From Flavihumibacter petaseus NBRC 106054 (GTDB lineage Bacteria > Bacteroidota > Bacteroidia > Chitinophagales > Chitinophagaceae), in contig NZ_BBWV01000007.1 of NCBI RefSeq assembly GCF_000974785.1, forward strand, positions 24,874-88,873: a stretch of DNA of 64,000 nt. The letters are read 5' to 3'. Positions 33,701-40,819 of the stretch are shown here, piece by piece. A program made the translations under genes and the position numbers. The notes beneath the pieces were generated by a model, which did no database searches, was not told the DNA's origin, and was given only the letters and a program-made list of their open reading frames with translations. Position 1 is the stretch's first letter. Each line of letters opens with the position of its first letter.

Positions 33701-35986
33701 ATAAAAAATGTGGGAGGTCCCGGTAAATATGCCGACCTCAGCATAGTGGCCATCATCATACCGGAGTAGCATAACCGAATCGATCCCGGCTGGCTTTTCC
33801 CAGTTGACCTCCACCGTCGACAAACAGGGAGACTGGAGTGTAAATGCTACTTCCGGCAGGATGACAAATGGTTCAGAGATCTTCTCGCTTCCCGATCCGG
33901 ATCGCAGCCGGATCCTGGCTTCGGTTGAAGTGACGGCAGGAATTTCAATTGCCTGCCAGCCGGATCCTGACTGGCCTGCCGGTAGGTCCGCCCAGGTTAC
34001 TCCATTGTCAGTACTGATCGAAATAGTATAGGTGTCAGCTGGCTGACCCGGATCTGCCCATAAGATACGATGGATGCTGCCCGGCTTCCAGGCTTCCCCA
34101 CCGGATGGCTGGATCAGCTGAAGGCCCTTTTGCTGCCGGTACCAGGTGAGCCGGAACGCCTGCGGACCAAAAGGCACAGCAAATCCTTTTAAGCGAATAC
34201 GGTAGTTTCCTGCAGGCGCCAGCCCGCTAACCACCTGCTCAATATTATTGATATGATCCACACCTTCGGTCGCCGGTAAAAGAACACCTGCTGCCGACGT
34301 ATCCAGCACCTGGGGATAATGAATTGAACCATCAGGATATTCTACGCTGATATCCAAATCATTAACAAGATTTTTCAGTGTATAAAAAGAAGAAGGATGG
34401 TCTGCCCAGTATAGCATGATCCTAAGATCTGGCACCTCCTCTTCCAGCCGCAGATCAAATACCTTTTCTTCATCCTGTCCAATTGTGCCAGACTGGTACC
34501 AGCCATTATCCAACACTGCCATCGCCTGCCTGAGATTCATCCACCCGAAACCAAATTCGAAATCAATACCCTTTCTTCCGAGGTCGGTTGCGGTGTTACA
34601 GATCACCGCCTTCATCAGGTCCCCCGGCGGGTTTTGTCCGCCTTTCAATTGCCGGTAACGCTGATACATCAACGCAAGCCCACCCGTTACTTCCGGGGCG
34701 GACATGCTTGTACCGGAAAAAGGACCATAATCGTTTCCCGGGTAAGTAGACAATATTCCTTCCCCCATTGCAGCAATTTCAGGCTTCAGCCGACCATCCA
34801 GAACCGGTCCTTTGGAAAACCAGTTTACTCCCTGGCCCATTTTATTGGTACCAGAGACAGTGAGTACATTTTTAGCGGCCTGAAATGAATTATCAATTGT
34901 TTTATAACCGGTAGGAAACAGGCCACAGGTAAGGGTCCCGCTGTTCCCCGCAGCAAAAACATGCATCAGTTCGGGGTAGTCCAGCAACTGCTGGTCTACC
35001 TGGGCACAGAACCCCGTGTATTGTCCGGAATACGGCAAACAGGCGCTGCCTCCGCCATAAGAATTATTGGTAAGCACTAACCCCGCATCCCGTACAAGAT
35101 TGGGGGCCTTGTAAATGATGTTGTTGTAATTGTCCACCAGCAATGTGCCCTCCGGTGCAAATCCTTTCATTGCCGGATTCTTGATTCCCGCACCGATCAG
35201 GGAGCCGGCGACATGGGTAGCATGCTGGGCGCCATTATACAACTGGCTCTCCTCATTATACCGGTTGTCGATGTGATATACTTTACCGTTGTCACCCATT
35301 CCGATGACCACCCCCTTACCGTCAAGCTTCGGATCAACCCCATTCCCCTTCTGAACAAGATCGGCCTGAAGCTGCTCCGTGGCATCCTTGTTCAAAACCG
35401 CCATTTCCGGCGCAGGCAACAGGTATAACAGCTCGGGGCGCTTTACATATCGGGGAAGAGCATCAGGCTTTATCGCTAGTTCTACCACCCTTGCCGACAG
35501 GCGTTTTCCGCCTGCCATTTCGAGGCTATCAGCACTGGCGACAGTTGCCATCAGCAACTGGTATCTGCCCGTGCCAAAATCCCTGTCGGCTGCAGGTGAC
35601 CGCTTGTAACTGCTGTCCAATGCAATGATGCCCGAAACGCCTAACTGGCGGAGCGCCTGCGCATTCCAGTTTCCCCTGACGGTCGCCAGGAAAGTATTAT
35701 CAGGAATATATTCGAGTAGTGTTATCCCACTGGCAGCAATACGCGCTTTCGCACCTTCATTGGGAATTCTGTCAAATTGAAGGAAGTAGAGGTTTTCCAG
35801 GTTTCCACCCCTGCGCACCGCTACGGAAGATCTGAAACGAATGTCCTGCAATCTCGCAGGGAAAGCGGGTATTCCGGCTTTAAAGCGGATGGGTTTCGGA
35901 CCATTGTGCTGACCCCGTAATGGCGCTGCTGCAAAAAAAAGCAGGAACACCAACAGCGGCCTGCACCAGGCAGGGATTCTGGTCAT
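30776..35986 (-). CDS. giant subtilase (S8) secreted by the type IX system
   Basis: 1736-aa extracellular serine peptidase. Seen: signal peptide (about 1-26), an N-terminal prodomain-like region to about 200, then the S8 triad Asp232 (GVVIGMGDNG), His255 (GAQHATHVAGSL), Ser427 (FSGTSMSAPEVTGG) with the oxyanion Asn307 (TNNSYGG). After the catalytic domain come long beta-sandwich regions (Ig- and CARDB-like, MAM-like), and the last 75 or so residues (AILYPNPYSGGNLKLLL ... LPAGVYYLNL ... KVIPFVISGK) form a T9SS type A C-terminal sorting domain. Such enzymes digest external protein. It splits the infC and rpmI genes. A near -7 (TATCTTTT) precedes it. Confidence 0.93.
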   Translation of the reverse strand: MTRIPAWCRPLLVFLLFFAAAPLRGQHNGPKPIRFKAGIPAFPARLQDIRFRSSVAVRRGGNLENLYFLQFDRIPNEGAKARIAASGITLLEYIPDNTFLATVRGNWNAQALRQLGVSGIIALDSSYKRSPAADRDFGTGRYQLLMATVASADSLEMAGGKRLSARVVELAIKPDALPRYVKRPELLYLLPAPEMAVLNKDATEQLQADLVQKGNGVDPKLDGKGVVIGMGDNGKVYHIDNRYNEESQLYNGAQHATHVAGSLIGAGIKNPAMKGFAPEGTLLVDNYNNIIYKAPNLVRDAGLVLTNNSYGGGSACLPYSGQYTGFCAQVDQQLLDYPELMHVFAAGNSGTLTCGLFPTGYKTIDNSFQAAKNVLTVSGTNKMGQGVNWFSKGPVLDGRLKPEIAAMGEGILSTYPGNDYGPFSGTSMSAPEVTGGLALMYQRYRQLKGGQNPPGDLMKAVICNTATDLGRKGIDFEFGFGWMNLRQAMAVLDNGWYQSGTIGQDEEKVFDLRLEEEVPDLRIMLYWADHPSSFYTLKNLVNDLDISVEYPDGSIHYPQVLDTSAAGVLLPATEGVDHINNIEQVVSGLAPAGNYRIRLKGFAVPFGPQAFRLTWYRQQKGLQLIQPSGGEAWKPGSIHRILWADPGQPADTYTISISTDNGVTWADLPAGQSGSGWQAIEIPAVTSTEARIRLRSGSGSEKISEPFVILPEVAFTLQSPCLSTVEVNWEKPAGIDSVMLLRYDDGHYAEVGIFTGTSHIFYDQPAKVSAWISLAPVLNGHEGERSVGKFIRPAATTCPPTGADRDLAVVRIASPVTIREGTSAVKSGKQPVSVQVENRGSVAFNDSLYIDFYLRGVFLHTTGYKRAIAAGRIVSLDLKDSITGVPGDQIPVSVKIRGKGDPAPDNDNRDTTWRYLANPPLALPYATGFPDLLDTTYGRPGYMGIGGAANWDFTTTSPSLFLKPANVDQKGLKAYSNIDGQSFQLTGTFNLSAYSTGDNIKASLGLPELGKQSLECFFRGSDTSRWLKVNLYDTARDRYDTDNINLSSLLISGKQQFSSSFQVSLVYTESGYNRQLAAIDSFALYHVAADVSINHAATVQSVITDGDSLMVTAMVHNGNGQTARQITTGISIPGVPGLTQLLDSIPAFDSVAVSFKVPVQQWPEADVWVTAWVNHPQDLYHADDSAAVYVDYARAMRQFPYREGFESGAANWSSSYIYTLNTGDTVLPGGYVPANGHRFWTLRHLNQEGGIFYVVPAGALVSPAFDLSALREPYLSMSVNRQLCDGKDSVFLQVSADSGRTWRRFDAVAGTTHWYDSTRKGAWTDCGMPYWSVVSAPLPKQAGLLRFRLVTLGRNPLSAEMPRAPGGMMIDDIHIYDRKYPIYSGSPAINTATVMRDDSWNSFVRNGQIWLASNADGGTPAIAQQLVPTGGSWYSGYAVLPKIWVLDQVSSAGGSPMVRLYFTHAAWESWKASVTCDTCHGPVTPYELSVFRYAGPSFSVDGSDINNLEGYTTVWSPGDFDLVPYDSGYYAEVPAAAYGEFVIGWNNAGSGLDFRAEKQESPEAVVLYWTTTVAGEVLRYEVQRGNRDNGTAPVFETIGTVAGADGSNSYSYRDQQVKPPAGYHYRLRLVMKDGSVRYSVVRTISFEGAVKAILYPNPYSGGNLKLLLQNSEGQPVQLVLYGSEGRVLWSKNIDPQTVSFEVDLSADARRLPAGVYYLNLKSGGHKKVIPFVISGK

Positions 35987-36012
35987 ACAATGTTTCTACC
36001 GAAAAGATAAAT

Positions 36013-36037
36013 AAAAAACCCGCGATTAAGCGGGTTT
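36013..36037 (-). terminator. terminator of thrS-infC
   Basis: Perfect 8-bp stem AAACCCGC / GCGGGTTT (36016-36023 with 36030-36037), 6-nt loop; AAAAAA at 36013-36018 gives the U-tract. It lies 5 bp past the infC stop, so it separates thrS-infC from the peptidase. Confidence 0.8.
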
Positions 36038-36042
36038 CAGAT

Positions 36043-36633
36043 TTATTCAGCGTTTTCTTTCTTCTTCTTCTGGCTTTTCGGCGCCCAGATCGCAAGCATT
36101 CTCTTGCCTTCCATTTTCGGCATGCCTTCCAGTACCCCGAAATCAGACAGGCGTTCGGCAAACTTCAGCAACAGGAGCTCTCCCCTGTCTTTAAACTGAA
36201 TCGCCCGGCCCCGGAACTGAACATAAGCTTTTACCTTATTCCCTTCCTTCAGAAACTCTTCGGCATGTTTTGCCTTGAAGTTGAAATCATGGTCATCCGT
36301 GTTCGGCGTGAAGCGAATTTCCTTTACCTCGGACTGCTTCGCCTTAGCCTTCATCTCCTTTTCCTTCTTCTTCTTCTCGTATAGAAATTTGTTATAATCG
36401 ATAATCCGGCAAACCGGCGGATCTGCATTTGGTGAGATCTCAACCAGGTCTAGCCCCTGTTCCTGCGCCATTCGCTGCGCATCCTGAATCGAATAAACAC
36501 CCACAGTTACATTATCCCCTACCAGCCTGACTTGCGGCACGCGGATCATTTGATTGGTGCGGTGTTCCTGTTGCTGTTCTTTTCTGAACCTAGGATTAAA
36601 GCCTCCCCTTTGAGGCCTGGGTGGAAATGCCAT
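36043..36633 (-). CDS. infC: translation initiation factor IF-3
   Basis: 196-aa factor that keeps ribosomal subunits apart and checks initiator tRNA. Seen: N-domain NQMIRVPQVRLVGDN ... LDLVEISPNADPPVCRIIDY, a charged linker, and C-domain VKEIRFTPNTDDHDFNFK ... VKAYVQFRGRA. It has a short basic N-terminal extension (about 25 aa) and a lysine-rich tail. Start is ATG, not the rare AUU seen in E. coli. It lies 46 bp after thrS. Confidence 0.97.
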   Translation of the reverse strand: MAFPPRPQRGGFNPRFRKEQQQEHRTNQMIRVPQVRLVGDNVTVGVYSIQDAQRMAQEQGLDLVEISPNADPPVCRIIDYNKFLYEKKKKEKEMKAKAKQSEVKEIRFTPNTDDHDFNFKAKHAEEFLKEGNKVKAYVQFRGRAIQFKDRGELLLLKFAERLSDFGVLEGMPKMEGKRMLAIWAPKSQKKKKENAE

Positions 36634-36679
36634 TTATAAATTTTAATTAATAAATACAGCCCCGAAAATAATAGTTTTT

Positions 36680-38620
36680 TTAATCTTCGTTGCTCCGATT
36701 TGTAATCTCCCGTGAAATAACGGTCAGGAAATCTTCAACCAGTACTACGCCGGAATCGCCCTTCCCCTGGCGGCGGACTGCTACTTTCCCCTCATTCATT
36801 TCTTTTTCGCCGATCACCAGCATATAGGGAATCCGCTGAAGTTCTGTTTCCCGGATTTTCTTCCCGATCTTCTCATTCCTGTCGTCAATAGATGCCCTTA
36901 CACCGGCTGCTTTCAGCTTTCCCAGTACGACTTTAGCGTAATCCATGAACTTGTCGGAAATCGGCAGGACCTTAACCTGGGCCGGCGACAACCATACCGG
37001 AAGCTTCCCGGCATAATGTTCCAGCAGAAATCCGATGAAGCGCTCATGTGTTCCCAGCGGCGCCCGGTGAATGATCAGCGGCACATCTGTCTCATTTTCA
37101 GCAGTTGTATACTCCAGCTTAAAGCTCCGTCCCTGTGAAAAATCCACCTGGTTTGTTGCCAGGGTAAATTCGCGGCCGATTACGCTGAAGATCTGCACAT
37201 CGATCTTCGGCCCATAAAACGCCGCTTCATCCTGCACTTCCACAAACGGAATATTGGAATCGATCAATACCTGCCTTACCATCTCCTCGGTCTCTTTCCA
37301 AAGCTCCGGATGATTTACATATTTGATGCCCAGCTTCTCCGGGGAATGCAGACTCAGACGCATTACATATTTGTCTATCCCGAAGATCTTGAAATACTTC
37401 AGGTACATGTCATTTACTGCCCGGAACTCCGATTCAAACTGACTTTTGGTACAATAGATATGCGCATCGTTCATATGCAGGCAGCGTACACGCATCAGTC
37501 CGAACAACTCGCCACTCTGCTCATACCGGTACACAGTACCGTATTCAGCCAGGCGGTAAGGAAGATCCCGGTAACTCTTGGGTTCCGCTGCATAAATTTT
37601 ATGGTGATGCGGACAGTTCATTGACTTGAGATAGTATTTCTCCCCGTCGAGTTCCATGGGAGGATACATACTATCTGCATAGTAAGGCAGGTGACCGCTG
37701 GTGAGGTACATGTTCTCCTTGGCGATATGCGGTGTTACCACACGATGATAACCGGCATCTCCTTCTGTTTCCTTAGCGAGCTTTTCCAGTTCCTCAATAA
37801 TGATGGTTCCATTGGGCATCCACATGATCAGCCCCTGTCCCACATCATCATCCATCGTATAAATGCCAAGCTCCTTGCCGAGTTTCCGGTGATCCCTTTT
37901 TTTAGCTTCTTCCAGCAGGGTCAGGTATTCATCCAGTTCTTTCTGAGAGGGAAAACTGATGCCATATACCCGGGTCAGCTGCTTGTTCTTTTCGTCACCT
38001 TTCCAGTAGGCACCGGCAATATTGGTCAGTTTAACCGCCTTGATCAGCCCTGTGCTGGGGATATGTGGTCCACGGCAGAGGTCAGTGAAATTCCCCTGGG
38101 AATACAGGGTGATATTGCCGTCCTCCAGATTTTGGAGGAGGTCCAGCTTATACTCGTCCCCCTTTTCCGTGAAATAAGCAACGGCATCCGCTTTTGAAAT
38201 GGCTTTGCGGACGTAGGGATTGTTCTTTTTGGCAAGTGCTGCCATGTCTGTTTCCAGCGCACGGAGATCTTCTTCCGTAATGGACCTGCCACCGAGGTCG
38301 ATGTCGTAATAAAATCCGCCGTTGTCAATCGGAGGACCTACCCAGAACTTTACACCGGGAAACCGGGCTTCGATAGCCTCAGCCATCAGGTGCGCCGTCG
38401 AATGCCAGAAGGTAGACTTGCCGTCCTTGTCATCCCATGCCAGGAATTTGATCGCCGAATCCTCATAGATCGGACGGTTCAGATCCCACACCTGTCCATT
38501 CACAGAAGCAGCAAGGATTCTGCGGGCAAGGCCTTCACTGATTGAACGCGCAATATCCATCGAGGAGGTACCGGGATCGTACTCCCGCACTGCGCCATCC
38601 GGAAAACTAACTTTGATCAT
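36680..38620 (-). CDS. thrS: threonyl-tRNA synthetase
   Basis: 646-aa class II aminoacyl-tRNA synthetase. Seen in order: TGS domain (1-60), editing domain with HSTAHLMAEA, catalytic core with the Zn-binding MNCPHHHKIY and RYEQSGELFGLMRVR, GPKIDVQIF, and the anticodon-binding domain (VKVLPISDKFMDYAKVV; IDDRNEKIGKKIRETELQRIPY). ATG at 38620 (MIKVSFPDGAV) is preferred to 38641 because it matches the family start. A -7 box lies 18 bp upstream. infC follows in the same transcript. Confidence 0.97.
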   Translation of the reverse strand: MIKVSFPDGAVREYDPGTSSMDIARSISEGLARRILAASVNGQVWDLNRPIYEDSAIKFLAWDDKDGKSTFWHSTAHLMAEAIEARFPGVKFWVGPPIDNGGFYYDIDLGGRSITEEDLRALETDMAALAKKNNPYVRKAISKADAVAYFTEKGDEYKLDLLQNLEDGNITLYSQGNFTDLCRGPHIPSTGLIKAVKLTNIAGAYWKGDEKNKQLTRVYGISFPSQKELDEYLTLLEEAKKRDHRKLGKELGIYTMDDDVGQGLIMWMPNGTIIIEELEKLAKETEGDAGYHRVVTPHIAKENMYLTSGHLPYYADSMYPPMELDGEKYYLKSMNCPHHHKIYAAEPKSYRDLPYRLAEYGTVYRYEQSGELFGLMRVRCLHMNDAHIYCTKSQFESEFRAVNDMYLKYFKIFGIDKYVMRLSLHSPEKLGIKYVNHPELWKETEEMVRQVLIDSNIPFVEVQDEAAFYGPKIDVQIFSVIGREFTLATNQVDFSQGRSFKLEYTTAENETDVPLIIHRAPLGTHERFIGFLLEHYAGKLPVWLSPAQVKVLPISDKFMDYAKVVLGKLKAAGVRASIDDRNEKIGKKIRETELQRIPYMLVIGEKEMNEGKVAVRRQGKGDSGVVLVEDFLTVISREITNRSNED

Positions 38621-38638
38621 CTTGAACTTTGAGGGAGG

Positions 38639-38646
38639 CAAAATTA
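38639..38646 (-). promoter_or_regulatory. thrS -7 box
   Basis: Minus-strand TAATTTTG, exact TAnnTTTG, 18 bp upstream of the ATG at 38620. Confidence 0.5.
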
Positions 38647-38728
38647 ACGGAATCTTGCCAGATTAACTGGTTGAACGGTATGAAATTGCGATTCCTTTTT
38701 AGTTAACTTGATGTAATATCTTGCAAAC

Positions 38729-39859
38729 ATGAAGACGGTTTTGCTCCTGTTCGGACTATTCCTGGGATTCCTGGCAAATGCCCAGGACCTCACGGGCGTC
38801 TGGCGTGGACAATTCCGTTCCAACGACCGGATGATGCAGCTCATGAATGTGGATAACCGGTACAAATTCGAGGTACAGATCGATCAGCGCGGGAAATCCT
38901 TCAATGGTGTCACGTATTCCTATAAAACCACAGAATTCTATGGGAAAGCCAATGCCAGGGGGACTATCCATACCGGAACCCAGAAAGTGATCCTGGAAGA
39001 ACTGAAGATCGTGGAAGTCCGGATGGCAAAAGGCAATGATGCCTGCATCATGACCTGTTTCCTGCAATACAGCAAAAACGAAGAGGAAGAATTTCTCGAA
39101 GGATATTATGTGAGCATGAATACCCGCGATTCAACGGACTGCGGGCGGGGCACCGTGTTTCTTCGCAAGGTGCCGGAGTCGGATTTCTATAAGGAACCGT
39201 TCCTGGTGAATCGGGAAAAGGGAAAAGAGAAACCCAGGTCATCCGGCAATGACACATCCAAAAAAGCGCCATCTGCCAAAGCTGATTCTGCTGTAACCGT
39301 CAAGGCTAAAAGTTCTCCCAAAAAGGCTCCGCCTTCTTCCTCCGGCAAGCCAGTTGCCAAAGCAGCGCCGAAAAAGCCGGTTACCAAACCGCCGCCACCT
39401 GATCGCCAGGGCCGTCCGATCGAAGCAAAGCCGGTACCGGAAGCAGACTCAGAAAAAACAGCGGCCAAAAAAACGCCGCCTCCACCGGTGATTGTACCGC
39501 CGGTTTTAAAGAACCGGGAAAACGAGGTGATCAAAACCTTCAATGTCACCACGAGAAATATTACAGTTAACCTTTATGACAACGGCACGATCGACAATGA
39601 TACCGTTTCGGTCTACTTAAACAAAAGGCTGATCGTCTCCAAAAAGATGCTTTCCCTGTCTCCCATTGTCATTAACATTGAACTTGACGACGACAACAAC
39701 TACCAGGAACTCGTCATGGTGGCAGAAAACCTGGGAGATATTCCCCCGAACACTTCCCTGATGGTGGTGAAGGCAGGAAACCAGCAATTTGAAGCCAGGA
39801 TCACTTCAACGGAGCAGAAGAATGCCGTGGTGATATTCAAATACGAGAAATCCCAGTAG
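38729..39859 (+). CDS. secreted two-domain protein, paralogue of the next gene
   Basis: 376 aa with a signal peptide (MKTVLLLFGLFLGFLANA). The N-domain (about 20-150) starts DLTGVWRGQFRSND and has conserved Cys in NDACIMTC and TDCGRGTVFL. A long Lys/Pro/Ala-rich linker follows (about 165-255, KKAPPSSSGKP, KKTPPPPV), suited to crossing a cell-surface layer. The C-domain (about 265-376) contains ITVNLYDNGTIDNDTVSVYL and LVMVAENLGDIPPNTSLMVV. The same two domains occur in the following gene without the linker. No known function; probably periplasmic or surface. Confidence 0.8.
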   Translation: MKTVLLLFGLFLGFLANAQDLTGVWRGQFRSNDRMMQLMNVDNRYKFEVQIDQRGKSFNGVTYSYKTTEFYGKANARGTIHTGTQKVILEELKIVEVRMAKGNDACIMTCFLQYSKNEEEEFLEGYYVSMNTRDSTDCGRGTVFLRKVPESDFYKEPFLVNREKGKEKPRSSGNDTSKKAPSAKADSAVTVKAKSSPKKAPPSSSGKPVAKAAPKKPVTKPPPPDRQGRPIEAKPVPEADSEKTAAKKTPPPPVIVPPVLKNRENEVIKTFNVTTRNITVNLYDNGTIDNDTVSVYLNKRLIVSKKMLSLSPIVINIELDDDNNYQELVMVAENLGDIPPNTSLMVVKAGNQQFEARITSTEQKNAVVIFKYEKSQ

Positions 39860-39962
39860 TAATTCACGATCAGGGTTAACCGCTCAACATATTTTCGCTG
39901 CAGGATCGGCCCTATACCTTAATTTGATGCTGTAATCACTTCCTGACCGCTTAATTTACTGC

Positions 39963-40808
39963 ATGAGGATTTTTCTTATTGCCCTTCTGACATTTTTCGC
40001 CGGCACCGCCGTCAGCCAGAACCTGACCGGAATCTGGCGTGGCACTTTGACGCAAAATGCCGGGGGCTGTTTTCCGGAATACCACCTGGAAATTCAGTTG
40101 ACTGTTTCCGGAAATACACTGCAGGGCAACTCCTACGACTATTTTGACACGAACCGTTTCGTGAAGCATAAATTCGCCGGCAGGTATAATACACAGACCC
40201 ACCGGATGGTCCTAATTGAAAGTGAACTGCAGGAATTCCATATTCCCGGCGATTGCGTTCCCTGCACCAAAACCTATGACCTTACCTGGCAACAATCCGG
40301 GCAGCAGGAAAGCCTCACTGGTGAATGGAAAGGGATCAAAACCGATAGCCGCGATGCCTGCCCGCCAGGTAAAATCACACTCTACCGGGTGAGCACAACC
40401 GATTTTCCGGTTGACGTCGAACAACCGGCAGCGCTGGCCAGCCTTCAACCCTCCCTGAAGCTGCAGAAACGGGAAAACCAGCTTTTCGGTACAATCGACC
40501 TGGAAACACCCAGTGTAAAGATTGACTTGTATGACAATGCTGAGATAGACAACGATACGGTAACGGTATTCCTCAATAACAAACTTCTCCTATACCGCCA
40601 GCGCCTCACCGACAAGCCCCTGACACTTACCCTGAATGCTTTTCCGGATACCGACTATGAACTCGTGATGTATGCTGACAACCTCGGCAGTATCCCGCCG
40701 AATACAGCACTCATGGTAGTAACAGCCGGAAAACAAAAACAGGAAGTACGCCTGTCGGCTTCCGACCAGAAAAATGCTGCGGTCCGGTTCCGGGTAAAGA
40801 AAAAATAG
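39963..40808 (+). CDS. secreted two-domain protein, paralogue of the preceding gene
   Basis: 281 aa with signal peptide (MRIFLIALLTFFAGTAVSQ). The N-domain LTGIWRGTLTQNAGGCFPEY and Cys pattern (GDCVPCTKTY; DACPPGKITLYRV) match the upstream protein, as does the C-domain (VKIDLYDNAEIDNDTVTVFL; LVMYADNLGSIPPNTALMVV; SASDQKNAAVRF). The linker is short here. The pair arose by tandem duplication and has since diverged. Function unknown. 104 bp separate the two genes and no clear promoter is seen between them. Confidence 0.8.
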   Translation: MRIFLIALLTFFAGTAVSQNLTGIWRGTLTQNAGGCFPEYHLEIQLTVSGNTLQGNSYDYFDTNRFVKHKFAGRYNTQTHRMVLIESELQEFHIPGDCVPCTKTYDLTWQQSGQQESLTGEWKGIKTDSRDACPPGKITLYRVSTTDFPVDVEQPAALASLQPSLKLQKRENQLFGTIDLETPSVKIDLYDNAEIDNDTVTVFLNNKLLLYRQRLTDKPLTLTLNAFPDTDYELVMYADNLGSIPPNTALMVVTAGKQKQEVRLSASDQKNAAVRFRVKKK

Positions 40809-40819
40809 TCACAGCTGCC

